Origin: a virus | IMG/VR virus record: IMGVR_UViG_3300009163_003337 | Coordinates: 1-64,000 of that record | Length of the DNA: 64,000 nt | Reading direction: 5' to 3' (one strand) | Part shown: one piece after another, positions 1 to 9,328 of the stretch | Numbering within the stretch: position 1 is the stretch's first letter | Layout of the letters: the number at the start of each line of letters is the position of its first letter | Translations under genes and position numbers: made by a program | The notes under the pieces: model-generated | What the model was told of the DNA's origin: nothing | Database searches by the model: none | The model's input: the letters and a program-made list of their open reading frames with translations, nothing else

Positions 1-117
1 ATAAGCGTCGGAGGATTTAAACTTATTATCAAACTTAAAGATATCACCTACAAGAAAACCACCCCGTTCAAAGCGCTTCATATAATCCTCAACGAGTAAC
101 AAGTACGTTTTTGCCAT
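1..117 (-). CDS. Late protein of unknown function, 5' part only
   Basis: The open frame starts at an ATG at 117 on the minus strand and runs off the left edge, so only 39 residues are visible (start MAKTYLLLVEDYMKRF, then GGFLVGDIFKF). A late-promoter variant CATAAATA lies 5 nt upstream, which fixes the start. The first ten residues end in Leu-Val-Glu, like the putative capsid-targeting leaders of the 46-54 kb genes, so this may be another head-packaged or virion protein. The function cannot be judged from this fragment. Confidence 0.7.
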   Translation of the reverse strand, partial: MAKTYLLLVEDYMKRFERGGFLVGDIFKFDNKFKSSDAY

Positions 118-122
118 ATATC

Positions 123-130
123 TATTTATG
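123..130 (-). promoter_or_regulatory. T4-type late promoter (CATAAATA)
   Basis: Reverse complement reads CATAAATA, one mismatch from the T4 late consensus TATAAATA, with 5 nt to the ATG at 117. It has the same geometry as the other late promoters of this window. Confidence 0.6.
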
Positions 131-176
131 CTCGTATTATATATTTTCCTCTAAATATAATAAGATATCAAATATT

Positions 177-662
177 ATGGCAATCAAGTTAAATATTGTA
201 AAGCCTGCTGTAGCAGTACAAACAGCAAAAAGCTCTGGATTCTTATATAAAGATCTAGCAATGGATATTCTAGTAGGTAGTATTGACAATCCAGAACTCT
301 ATGCTTTAAAGAATAATGCAGATTTAGCTTCACTATATGATGTTAAATCAGTACTCAACTCTGTTAAGAATATACTCACAACTTCTCCCGGTGAAAAGCT
401 CTTAAATCCTACGTTTGGTATTAATTTATATATGTACCTCTTTGAGCCTATATCCGAGACACGCGGATTTTTTATAGGTACAGATCTATATAATGGAATT
501 ACATCTCAGGAGCCTCGAGTCACAGTAGATTTTATAAGAGTAATAGCTGATATTGAAGAACAGCAGTATGACATAAATATTCAACTATCTATACCATCTC
601 TTAATATTAATAGTCTATCACTTGATGGTATATTAAATAATAGCGGATACGTATTATTATGA
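177..662 (+). CDS. 25: Baseplate wedge protein gp25-like
   Basis: 161-residue protein of the GPW/gp25 family, the conserved lysozyme-like-fold component of contractile baseplates that joins wedge to sheath. The family signature is clear: an N-terminal segment ending in 'NILTTSPGEKLLNPTFG' followed by 'LFEP' at about residues 68-95, as in T4 gp25. The ATG at 177 is chosen over upstream in-frame codons because the family begins close to this point. A one-mismatch late promoter (TCTAAATA, 150-157) lies 20 nt upstream, giving one of the longer leaders here. The stop overlaps the gp6 start by 4 nt (ATGA), so translation is probably coupled. Length is typical (T4 gp25 is 132 aa). Confidence 0.88.
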   Translation: MAIKLNIVKPAVAVQTAKSSGFLYKDLAMDILVGSIDNPELYALKNNADLASLYDVKSVLNSVKNILTTSPGEKLLNPTFGINLYMYLFEPISETRGFFIGTDLYNGITSQEPRVTVDFIRVIADIEEQQYDINIQLSIPSLNINSLSLDGILNNSGYVLL

Positions 663-877
663 GCATTAATAACTTTACTGAATATAACCTACCTAAGAGC
701 GCATACGCAACTTTTGAAGCAGATTCCTTAAAGAGTCTTATTATTGATCGCTTACGTGAAAGTGATGTATTTAAAGATCAGAGTTTTGAGGGTTCCAATA
801 TTAATGCACTTATTGATGTAGTAGCGTATATGTATCATGTGTTGCTATTTTATTTGAACGACTGCATCAGAAAGTAA
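659..877 (+). CDS. 6: Baseplate wedge protein gp6, N-terminal fragment
   Basis: 72-residue open frame matching the start of gp6-family wedge proteins: 'FEADSLKSLIIDRLRESD', then a Phe-Glu-Gly-Ser segment and 'LIDVVAYMYHVLLFYLN', equivalent to the FEGS-LxxLLDxLAYxxHYNxLY region of T4-like gp6. The frame then drifts to 'DCIRK' and stops. The expected continuation ('TTASESNFSTATLYEN') is present at once in another frame and leads without a break into the next ORF, so this is the front of a single gp6 gene with a +1 (or -2) frame change at about 855-861. gp6 forms the wedge ring that clamps the baseplate and is essential in T4. Confidence 0.8.
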   Translation: MSINNFTEYNLPKSAYATFEADSLKSLIIDRLRESDVFKDQSFEGSNINALIDVVAYMYHVLLFYLNDCIRK

Positions 878-905
878 TTTTAGTACTGCTACTCTATATG
901 AAAAC

Positions 906-2462
906 ATGAGTAAGATAGTATCACTATTAAACTACAAGCCAAGAGGCCGATTAACATCGATTGCTAATATTACTTTAGAGACAGATTCTAGTGTACCTCT
1001 AGCTACATACACAATTAAACGCTTCTCTTTTATTGCTGTTGGTAACATTAAGTATAGCACAATAAAAGATATTACTTTTGAAAAAACAAATTACCTTGAT
1101 GCGGCTGTTTTTATAGATAACAGCACTCTACTGCAAGGCACTATATTAGAGTCACCTACATATACCGGTATGGGTGAGAATTATGAAGTTATTACTCTTA
1201 TTAATCCTTATAGCGACAGTAGCTTAAAATTTATTGCAGATAATAGCTTTACTGTGTTTGTACAAGATATAAACAATAAAATGTGGTATGAGTGGCAGGA
1301 GGTTTCGTCACTCTTTTTGGAGTCACCTACAAGCTTAGTATATGAAAAACGAATTGATGAAAATAGCAACTATACTTTTAAGTTCGGTAATAATATTACA
1401 GGTAAGGCGCTAACTATTGGCGATAGTATTAAGATCTTTTATGTTCTATCGGATGGTGAAGCGGGTCTAATTAATGCTAACGCTCTAAATAACTATAAAT
1501 TTAATTTATATAATTCACCAAGTATAGATAGTATTCTTAATGATCTGAATACATATAATGTTCAGTATATAAGCGCGACTGTATTATCGCATATAACACC
1601 TATTAATAGTAACGACTCTACACCTATTACATCCGCCGAGACAGTAGACGAGATTAGAGAGAACGTACCGAAAATGCTGTCTTCGCAAAATAGACTTGTT
1701 ACTGCAGCAGACTATGAGTTTTTTATTGCAAGTCAGTATAATAATATTGTAAGATCTACTAAAGTTATATCAAACGACGAGTACGCATCATCCTTTTTAA
1801 AATATTTTTATAGTATAGGTATTAATAAACCAAACGACAACTGTAGAGTCTTACTAAATCAAGTAAATTTTGCAACAGCATCAAATTTTAACAGTGTCTA
1901 TTTATTTTGCATTCCAAAAATATCGCCTATACTAGCAGAAACACGACCAAACTATTTAAATCTAGCTCAGAAGCAATTACTAACAAACGCATGTAACTCT
2001 AAAAAGGATATTACACACAATATAGTACATATGGATCCGATATTTAAAGCAGCTAGTTTTGGGTTACAGCTGCAGGGTGAAGAAATATGTGTTGATATCA
2101 AAGACAAAACTGTACTAGTAGTTAAGATAGATAGAGATATAAGAGTGAGTAGTTCCTCTGTAAAGTCAATTATAGTTAAGCTATTTATGGATCACTTTAA
2201 TAGCATGCAATTAGGTGGCAATATAAATATCAGAACACTAAACGACGATATCTTGAATATAGAAGGTGTTGTAAAGGTATTAACTAGACGTGTAGATACT
2301 GGCTACGAAACTACAGGCGTTCATCTCATTATTTGGAATCCTATATATGATATAGAGGACATAACGATTACATCACAAAGTTATGCACTTGAGAAGTATA
2401 TGTATGCGTTCTTATATGAATCTAGTAACTTACACACTAAAATAATCATAGAGGATGAGTAA
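906..2462 (+). CDS. 6: Baseplate wedge protein gp6, main part
   Basis: 518-residue continuation of gp6. Reading this frame upstream to 858 gives residues that join directly to the end of the previous ORF, so the ATG at 906 is probably an internal Met, not the true start. The segment 'NMSKIVSLLNYKPRG' corresponds to the SVVSLAKHLGYxPRS block of gp6 proteins. The middle has 'TSAETVDEIRENVPKMLSSQ' followed by 'RLVTAADYEFFI', the classic gp6/gpJ-like repeat also found in T4 gp6. Together the two parts give about 600 residues, near the T4 length of 660. The stop overlaps the next gene by 8 nt. Confidence 0.85.
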   Translation: MSKIVSLLNYKPRGRLTSIANITLETDSSVPLATYTIKRFSFIAVGNIKYSTIKDITFEKTNYLDAAVFIDNSTLLQGTILESPTYTGMGENYEVITLINPYSDSSLKFIADNSFTVFVQDINNKMWYEWQEVSSLFLESPTSLVYEKRIDENSNYTFKFGNNITGKALTIGDSIKIFYVLSDGEAGLINANALNNYKFNLYNSPSIDSILNDLNTYNVQYISATVLSHITPINSNDSTPITSAETVDEIRENVPKMLSSQNRLVTAADYEFFIASQYNNIVRSTKVISNDEYASSFLKYFYSIGINKPNDNCRVLLNQVNFATASNFNSVYLFCIPKISPILAETRPNYLNLAQKQLLTNACNSKKDITHNIVHMDPIFKAASFGLQLQGEEICVDIKDKTVLVVKIDRDIRVSSSSVKSIIVKLFMDHFNSMQLGGNINIRTLNDDILNIEGVVKVLTRRVDTGYETTGVHLIIWNPIYDIEDITITSQSYALEKYMYAFLYESSNLHTKIIIEDE

Positions 2463-5400
2463 TATAAACACTATAAACGCCTCTTTTAGAACGTATAACT
2501 TTTCTAATAGTATATCTGTTAGTGGTTATGCACTACCCTTTTCACAGTTTAAATTTATACTTGACATAGACGCTGACTTTGATATTAATATTTCCAGAAC
2601 ACAGCTAACATGGAATTTCGGTGATGGTACGATATCCAGGTCGATAACAGGTGTACATGCGTATAGTAAACCGGGTAACTATTATGTCTCAGTAGCTTTA
2701 TATGATAAATCCGGCATTAGTTATATAAGTACTTTTCAGCAAGCAGTTACTATTTATGATTTTATACAGAGTTCACTTAATGTATATGTGAGTGGATCAA
2801 ATACATATGAACTTATAGCTTCACGCATTACATCCCCCATTAAGGTTACAAATACTATACCTTACCACTTACTTTCAGGTGAGCAAGATAACAAATTGAT
2901 TGTACCAACGTCATCTATTGATAAACTCAATAATTTCTTTTACTTAAATTATGATAAGACTCCCTATGGTCACCTAAAACAATACTCCTCTTTCTACACA
3001 CTAGATGAATCATCTATTGGCAAGTTGGAATTTGTTGAGATAGATTCTTTCGTGACTACCGCAACACCAATTTTTTGTAAGTTACATAATAGTGATATTG
3101 TAATTACTGATGCAGAAGACTCAAATGCTTTCTTCTGCGGAATCTCAGGCAGCAGAGATATATACTTTAAAAGTGATGAACCGTATAGTAATGTAGACTT
3201 ATTTTTTGAGTATAGTCCGGAAGAAGGTATTAATACTCCACGTATAGGAATACATACTACCATTAAACAAAATGACAGTCTTTCTTACCTTAGTATAGAT
3301 GCTAACGGACTATCAAACGAGGGACCAACATCTAATTTATATAACATAACAAAAAATAAGTTTGGCAATACGAAGATTGGATTTGTTATTAAAATTAAAG
3401 ATGCGCTTAACTTTACCAATAAGTCATCTACTAACAGCTTAATAGTGGATGACCTTGTCGACGTTAACGGCAATTTAATTCTCATACCGCCACGAGAGGC
3501 CGATGTAAATATTGCGGTATTGGGTGGATACTCTACAGAGCTCGGCAAACGAGCAGTTAGTATTAAGTTAGCTAAGAACTCAATATCAATTAGTAATGTA
3601 GAGTTTACTATTTATAATAGTGGTGAGATTCAACACGGTATTGTACAGGGGTATTTTATAGTATCAACTACTAGGCCTTTAATTGATGTTTATATATCGG
3701 CCGATATAACTCTATCTGATAGAGTTATATCGGGTCAGTCAAATACATTTAATATATACACTAGTGATTTTTATAGTATATCTAAAAATGAAGAACTTAT
3801 AGATACTCATCAACAATTTGTTGATGTATCAATTCAACCTGTTCTACGTAATACACCTGTATTATTGAATAATTTTATTGGTAGTATAGTAGGTAACATA
3901 TCTTCAAATATAGATAATACACTAGGTAAACGGGTGTATGAAAAAATTAGCAACTTTACAAGTAATAACGCCGCGATTGACTATTGCTCGGTTCAGAGTA
4001 TTGATAGTAGTTTAAAGTCAGTAGGTAATAAGCTAATAAAGTATAATAAAGATAATTATTTATTTCCTTGTGATATGGGCAGACTTATTGATATAATGTC
4101 AATTAACTTTAATAAGCTAAAGGGTACACTAACTGCACCTAAGTTAGACTTTAATACAAATGGTTATAATAATTCTGAGGTATATGGAGAAAATTTAGGT
4201 AATAGAATTACCACGGATTATATTATTACTGCTGGTAAAGATATAGTTGCTTTTGAGAAAGCTAGTCAGACATTTAGCCTACTAAATACATACCTACCTC
4301 TTTGTGCGTCGAGAATTACTATGATATCTCCTAGTGCTAAGACATATAGGTTACGTGATTATAATTCTACCTGGGGTTGGGGACTGTTATTATCAAATGA
4401 TACTAAGATGAGTATTAGTCAGCAACTTGATACGGTATATATATTTTATGAATACAAGTCTTCTATCAGTAGTGTTGTTGTAGGTAGTATTATTGATAGT
4501 AATATTAGCGCTAATATTTCTATTAGTAATATTAGCTATAAAGAGTGGTCAGAACCAGCAGGTATTATGACCAATATACTTGCAAACCATATTTACAAAA
4601 AGCTAAATTTATTTATAAAGCCTTCAACGACCACCACTGTAACACAAGGACTAGAGTTACAAACTACGATAGGTTGGCCTGATTTAACAACTAATAAGTT
4701 AGGTGGAGCTCTTAATATGAATATATTTTCTACGAAAGACCACGATGCTGGTATATATGTAAGAAACGCTAACATGTGGTTGCATCAGTACCGACAACAG
4801 ATAAGTGGAGCTGTAGTATATAAGGGAGGAATGTCTACTGAGCGACCTGAGGACTATGGTGGTGTATTGATTACACCTAGACATGTATTATACTGTAACC
4901 ACGCGCACCCACACGCAGCAAACACCTGGGGACCCAATCTTAATGACTCGAGACCTACTACAGTTCGATTCGTGTTAGGTGATAACACCGTTGTTAATGC
5001 GACACAGTTGCATCAGGTACAAGTTGGTAGTCGTGATTTATGTGTTGCGGTTTTAGATACTAATGTATATGACCGGGGTGTGCATATTATACCGATATAT
5101 AACAATTATCATGAACTAGGACGTAACCTACCGTGGCTTGTAGGTACAAACCCTGGGTTTAGATATAAGTTTGCAATAAGTCAAGGATCACTAGGAGTGC
5201 AGGATGGTGGTGGTCCACGACCACTTGCTCCACTACCACTTACTACTCCATCAGAAACTGCTTCACAATATCAGGAAAATATGTGTCATATTTTTAATAT
5301 GTATAAGTTTGATGATACAGTGTTAGGAGATAGTCTGCAAGAAATAACTTCACCACTAATAGCTGCACCTGCACAATTTGTCTACGGTCTATATAAAGGA

Positions 5401-5604
5401 GATAGTGGAACTCCAGGATTTATGCTTTATAAAGATACTGTTTACTTGAATAGGATTGTTGGCGCTCAAGGTGAGTTCGATACAAGTGTAATGGAAGATA
5501 TTAATATTGCAATTATTGCAGCTGATGATGCGGCTATGTCACTTGACAGACTTCCCGTTAGAACTGGTTATACCGTATCTTTTAGTACCTTAGATAACTC
5601 TTAA
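2455..5604 (+). CDS. Giant baseplate/tail protein with PKD and trypsin-like protease domains
   Basis: 1049-residue protein in the slot after gp6 where T4 has gp7 (1032 aa), but the domain content differs. Residues about 33-100 form a PKD-type Ig fold (WNFGDGT, then HAYSKPGNYYVSV). The C-terminal ~300 residues look like a chymotrypsin/trypsin-fold (S1/PA clan) serine protease: 'VLITPRHVLYCNH' supplies His816, 'GSRDLCVAVLD' supplies Asp861 and 'GDSGTPGF' supplies Ser984, in the order and spacing usual for the family. The residues are seen; protease activity is inferred. It may cut a host surface protein or a virion protein during assembly or infection. The start overlaps gp6 and so is probably coupled to it. 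Confidence 0.72.
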   Translation: MSNINTINASFRTYNFSNSISVSGYALPFSQFKFILDIDADFDINISRTQLTWNFGDGTISRSITGVHAYSKPGNYYVSVALYDKSGISYISTFQQAVTIYDFIQSSLNVYVSGSNTYELIASRITSPIKVTNTIPYHLLSGEQDNKLIVPTSSIDKLNNFFYLNYDKTPYGHLKQYSSFYTLDESSIGKLEFVEIDSFVTTATPIFCKLHNSDIVITDAEDSNAFFCGISGSRDIYFKSDEPYSNVDLFFEYSPEEGINTPRIGIHTTIKQNDSLSYLSIDANGLSNEGPTSNLYNITKNKFGNTKIGFVIKIKDALNFTNKSSTNSLIVDDLVDVNGNLILIPPREADVNIAVLGGYSTELGKRAVSIKLAKNSISISNVEFTIYNSGEIQHGIVQGYFIVSTTRPLIDVYISADITLSDRVISGQSNTFNIYTSDFYSISKNEELIDTHQQFVDVSIQPVLRNTPVLLNNFIGSIVGNISSNIDNTLGKRVYEKISNFTSNNAAIDYCSVQSIDSSLKSVGNKLIKYNKDNYLFPCDMGRLIDIMSINFNKLKGTLTAPKLDFNTNGYNNSEVYGENLGNRITTDYIITAGKDIVAFEKASQTFSLLNTYLPLCASRITMISPSAKTYRLRDYNSTWGWGLLLSNDTKMSISQQLDTVYIFYEYKSSISSVVVGSIIDSNISANISISNISYKEWSEPAGIMTNILANHIYKKLNLFIKPSTTTTVTQGLELQTTIGWPDLTTNKLGGALNMNIFSTKDHDAGIYVRNANMWLHQYRQQISGAVVYKGGMSTERPEDYGGVLITPRHVLYCNHAHPHAANTWGPNLNDSRPTTVRFVLGDNTVVNATQLHQVQVGSRDLCVAVLDTNVYDRGVHIIPIYNNYHELGRNLPWLVGTNPGFRYKFAISQGSLGVQDGGGPRPLAPLPLTTPSETASQYQENMCHIFNMYKFDDTVLGDSLQEITSPLIAAPAQFVYGLYKGDSGTPGFMLYKDTVYLNRIVGAQGEFDTSVMEDINIAIIAADDAAMSLDRLPVRTGYTVSFSTLDNS

Positions 5605-5617
5605 CAAACCTTGTTCA

Positions 5618-5631
5618 TATAAATATAAATA
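5618..5631 (+). promoter_or_regulatory. Tandem overlapping late promoters (TATAAATATAAATA)
   Basis: Two overlapping TATAAATA boxes, 5618-5625 and 5624-5631. The first leaves exactly 6 nt to the ATG at 5632; the second abuts it. The first has the spacing seen at the other late genes and is the likelier promoter. Confidence 0.7.
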
Positions 5632-8600
5632 ATGAGTAGTGAAGTTATATTTAGTTCGAGTAGGGTCAGTAATTCAATTACGACGAACCCCACAACTACT
5701 TCTATTGATGTAACGTCTCCACTGTCTTTTTTTAATTTTTTACAGAATATTGAAGCTGACTATACAGCTGATCAATACAATAACCTCTATATTAAGTACC
5801 TACAAGAGTGGTCAGAAGTTAAAAGCACACTTGATAATACTAAGACCTTAAGTGTAGTAGAGCTCTATATATCCTTTCTAAAAGAAGTAGTTATAACGTA
5901 TTCAACGCAACAGGAATTAAGATTCTTATCTACTCTTGACTTTAGTGATCCTGTAGATCTAGATATAATTATACCTATTTATGTAGAAAAATTACGTCAA
6001 ATTATTATAATGTACAAGGAGCGACGAGACTACGCTAAGTACTCGATTGACAGGTTTAAGATAAAAGGAACACAGACCTCTGTAGAGCGCGCTATTTTTG
6101 AGCAAATATATAACTATATATTTAACTCAACGGTGAGTATATCAATTAACGAGCCTACTACACCTATTTCTATCATACTTTCAAATATGAACATCAACAT
6201 TGAAGAGTTTGTTGATGTTCATTCAAAATATTTTGACATACCTAGAGATAAACCTAGTAATACAACATTACGTGATGAGTTGTCTTCTGCTAATATTAAC
6301 TCTATAGATATTAATTTATTCTTTTCCGCAATTGACGCTAATGATATTTTTAGGTCGGAGATATTTCTTTCAGAGGTGCCGATTGCAATTAATTATGCAA
6401 CAACTATAGACGCGCAGTGTGACCCTACTAATCCCCTTCTCTTAATATCCAGTGAGGCTACACGTTGTGGTATAAGTCTACGGCAACAAGATATATTAAA
6501 ACGTGAACTAATCAGTAAGTATATTGGTGTTGATTTTTACTATACAAGTACTTTTAATAATACTCTATGTTCCGGTAGATTTATTAAAGCACAAAACCCA
6601 TCCTCTAATATCCCAAACTTACAGGTAGCAGACACTGCTACTATTCAGTCTAATGAACTTAAGCTACTGCGTGATGTAGGTTTATTTTTTAAGCCTGATA
6701 AGACAGGAATTATACAGTTAAATAGTAATAACTATACATATAGAATTGACGAAACTAAGATCGAGAAAGATAAGCTGTATATTTATCCTGATCCAGCTGT
6801 ATATGGTAATGTCTCTATTAATAAGCAATCTAATTACCCACTTATTTTTATACATAATTATGAAGACGCAGTTCGCAATAGTACTGCAGGATTAGCCAAC
6901 GGTCAGCCGAGTGTTAGTAATTATGAGCAAACCGTTAATGCCTATTATGCGAAAAATAACTTAATAACGAGTAATGCGTCTCACCCGGAAGGTCTTAATC
7001 TTAACTTTAGTGACCTATCTAATAAGGGATATATTGCTAAACTTCAATATGATGTATACGGTAATGAGTATGCTTTGTTTAAGGAGGAGTTAGGTCATAC
7101 GTTTAGGCAATATGAGAACGTAGCATATAGTAACACTATACTTAATTTACAGCTTGATGGTCATACGTTTTTAGATCTTTATGAAGGTTATAATTTTGAC
7201 TATTCTACTACAGGTAAATTAGATTCATCTTTTCGGTCAGGTGTGCGAACCAATACCGCAAATGACGTTACATATCAACCAATTACAACAGAATCGTCAC
7301 CTACACTATCAATTCTTACAGAAGATTGTCAAGAGATCATATACGCTGCATACTCTACGGCTAACTTTAAATATGCAAACTTCCCGCTGCATTGTAATTT
7401 GAGAAGCTTTACACCATATGAGGAATTAATCGTACCGAGTCGTAATGTTATTGCTAAATTTCGTGACGGTGGTTCTTTTGTATCAAATTCAGTATCGATA
7501 ACAGCTGCCAATGATGATTCTGACACACTTCAGGAAGATGGTCTTCCTTTAGATATTGAGTCTACAGATAATAGTGAGATAGTAAATCCTGTTTATACTA
7601 CTGTCAAGAGTTTAGTTGATAGTTTATCAGGTGCTGATTCTAATGCGTATCCTCTCAATATTGATTACTATTATACGGAACTAGTTGACGCAGGTATTAG
7701 TAGCTTAACGCCTATTACACGTGCAACTTTTACACTTTCAGCTAGCTTTACATACGACCTGTTTAATAGTTATAGCAGCGCGCTTGTAGAGGAATATTAC
7801 TGTGGATTATTTACAGATACAGATTTAGAACTTGTAAATGATTTTAATTATAAGGAAGGGATATCAATATATAACAATATTAATGAAAGTAGTGTCACCC
7901 AATTAGAAACGCTAGGCGACGCAAGCGACTGCAACGGTGTACTAAACACTGATGTACTGAAGGCACAAGCTATAAAGCAAAAGTTAAGCGGTAAGTTATT
8001 TATCAAGAATCAAAAATACTCTACGTCACAACAGATATTTGAAACTTTTGGATTTTTAGATGCAAAGTATAGCAATAGTGTTTATAGAGACGTTATAGAT
8101 AATATGTGCGATTTTGATGTTATCTATGATACGGTGATTTTCGAGACAGAGCAACATCTTATTTTTGAAAAAATAAGATATAGTGATAACAAGTTTACAC
8201 TACCGTTAACAAAAAACAATATAATTGTAGCTAAGCAATCAAATATACGAGATAAGTTCTCTAATAGATTCTTTAATGAGCGTAATAATATGATTATATT
8301 CTGCACTGTAGGTAGTGTACGGAGTTCTACGTTAAATAGCAGCACCTTAAACGATAGTATAATACTGCTACCCACTATATATCAATATTCAATTAAGACA
8401 AACGAGATTAGTATGATATTCCCACAAAGGAGTAATCTTAATGAGGATACCATTGCAGTATTTAACATTGCTAGTTACTTTACTAGTACTTTTGACGTTG
8501 TTATTGTTAAGATAAATAAGCCTGTAATAACGTTTAATTATTTTAATAACATATATAAGCTGACATATACATGTACTGATAATAATAACATGGTATATTT

Positions 8601-8784
8601 ATTCGATATAGATTTTGAGGTTGGAACTACTTCAGTTAGACTAATCAAGAATCGATTCTTTAAGCAGAATAAGATGATTAATACGACAAACTTTACTAAC
8701 GACTTTAATAGTTCACGAGAGTTTGTCGACATAAATTCTATAAACGGTAACATAACTAGAACATCAGGGGTAATATCTCTATGA
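5632..8784 (+). CDS. Large baseplate wedge/virion structural protein (gp7-position)
   Basis: 1050-residue protein without a domain I can name. The N-terminal ~170 residues are helical and charged and include a region ('IKGTQTSVERAIFEQIYNYI') seen in many phage baseplate proteins of this position and size; the rest is Ser/Thr/Asn-rich, beta-type sequence typical of tail proteins. By position in the late operon (after gp25 and gp6), and by length near T4 gp7, it is best seen as a wedge or peripheral baseplate protein. It has its own late promoter directly before the ATG. It overlaps the next gene by 4 nt (ATGA). It could also be a tail-fibre attachment protein. Confidence 0.6.
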   Translation: MSSEVIFSSSRVSNSITTNPTTTSIDVTSPLSFFNFLQNIEADYTADQYNNLYIKYLQEWSEVKSTLDNTKTLSVVELYISFLKEVVITYSTQQELRFLSTLDFSDPVDLDIIIPIYVEKLRQIIIMYKERRDYAKYSIDRFKIKGTQTSVERAIFEQIYNYIFNSTVSISINEPTTPISIILSNMNINIEEFVDVHSKYFDIPRDKPSNTTLRDELSSANINSIDINLFFSAIDANDIFRSEIFLSEVPIAINYATTIDAQCDPTNPLLLISSEATRCGISLRQQDILKRELISKYIGVDFYYTSTFNNTLCSGRFIKAQNPSSNIPNLQVADTATIQSNELKLLRDVGLFFKPDKTGIIQLNSNNYTYRIDETKIEKDKLYIYPDPAVYGNVSINKQSNYPLIFIHNYEDAVRNSTAGLANGQPSVSNYEQTVNAYYAKNNLITSNASHPEGLNLNFSDLSNKGYIAKLQYDVYGNEYALFKEELGHTFRQYENVAYSNTILNLQLDGHTFLDLYEGYNFDYSTTGKLDSSFRSGVRTNTANDVTYQPITTESSPTLSILTEDCQEIIYAAYSTANFKYANFPLHCNLRSFTPYEELIVPSRNVIAKFRDGGSFVSNSVSITAANDDSDTLQEDGLPLDIESTDNSEIVNPVYTTVKSLVDSLSGADSNAYPLNIDYYYTELVDAGISSLTPITRATFTLSASFTYDLFNSYSSALVEEYYCGLFTDTDLELVNDFNYKEGISIYNNINESSVTQLETLGDASDCNGVLNTDVLKAQAIKQKLSGKLFIKNQKYSTSQQIFETFGFLDAKYSNSVYRDVIDNMCDFDVIYDTVIFETEQHLIFEKIRYSDNKFTLPLTKNNIIVAKQSNIRDKFSNRFFNERNNMIIFCTVGSVRSSTLNSSTLNDSIILLPTIYQYSIKTNEISMIFPQRSNLNEDTIAVFNIASYFTSTFDVVIVKINKPVITFNYFNNIYKLTYTCTDNNNMVYLFDIDFEVGTTSVRLIKNRFFKQNKMINTTNFTNDFNSSREFVDINSINGNITRTSGVISL

Positions 8785-9302
8785 ATACAATAAATATATA
8801 TTATGATTTAAATCTGCAGAATTCAGTTCAAACCATGGAGCCTCTGTTGATTAAAGGTACTACTACTATTAATACAGTATTAACCGGTATAAAGGAGGAT
8901 ACATCTAAGGTATTGTATATCGATATAGACTATGGTGATGGATCAGCAAAAGTTAAGCTACAACGACCCGTTCACTATAATTACAGGCAAAACTCTATAT
9001 TTAATGAGCTAAGATATGGTAAGATTGGAGGATCCATATGCCTAACAACGTCACATGTTTATAGTAATACTGATAATATTAACTATGGTAAGCAGTTTAT
9101 AACAAGCTTTCTCTTTCTATATAGTGATGGTAGGGAGTATAGGATTATACAACCAGTTACAGTATTTTGGGGCTCTTTCTATGACGATATTAAGGAACTA
9201 GTTGCGATTAACACTCAGATACAACCTACAATTGAGAATAATTCATTTGTGAATCTTGAAAGTACTTCAGCGTCGCAGTTATTTCCTTGTATATTACCTT
9301 AA
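8781..9302 (+). CDS. Small virion protein with PKD-like fold
   Basis: 173-residue protein of unknown exact role. It carries 'IDIDYGDGS' and later 'LTTSHVYSNT', spaced like the strand B and strand F-G motifs of PKD/Ig-like domains (compare FGDGT and HxY), then 'FLFLYSDGREYRI'. This suggests a single Ig-like domain of the kind decorating baseplates and tails. The 4-nt overlap with the preceding 1050-residue gene suggests co-translation and perhaps a shared complex. No signal peptide or membrane segment is visible. Confidence 0.55.
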   Translation: MNTINIYYDLNLQNSVQTMEPLLIKGTTTINTVLTGIKEDTSKVLYIDIDYGDGSAKVKLQRPVHYNYRQNSIFNELRYGKIGGSICLTTSHVYSNTDNINYGKQFITSFLFLYSDGREYRIIQPVTVFWGSFYDDIKELVAINTQIQPTIENNSFVNLESTSASQLFPCILP

Positions 9303-9314
9303 ACTTAAATACAG

Positions 9315-9322
9315 TATAAATA
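9315..9322 (+). promoter_or_regulatory. T4-type late promoter (TATAAATA)
   Basis: Exact TATAAATA, 6 nt before the ATG at 9329. No Shine-Dalgarno-like purine run lies between it and the start, so the transcript is predicted to be leaderless or nearly so. Confidence 0.75.
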
Positions 9323-9328
9323 TATTAT

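Noticed and set aside
2994-3548. Antisense ORFs inside the large virion genes (and similar ORFs elsewhere)
   Set aside because: They lie wholly inside well-supported genes, have no promoters and low-complexity translations; they are shadows of the coding strand.
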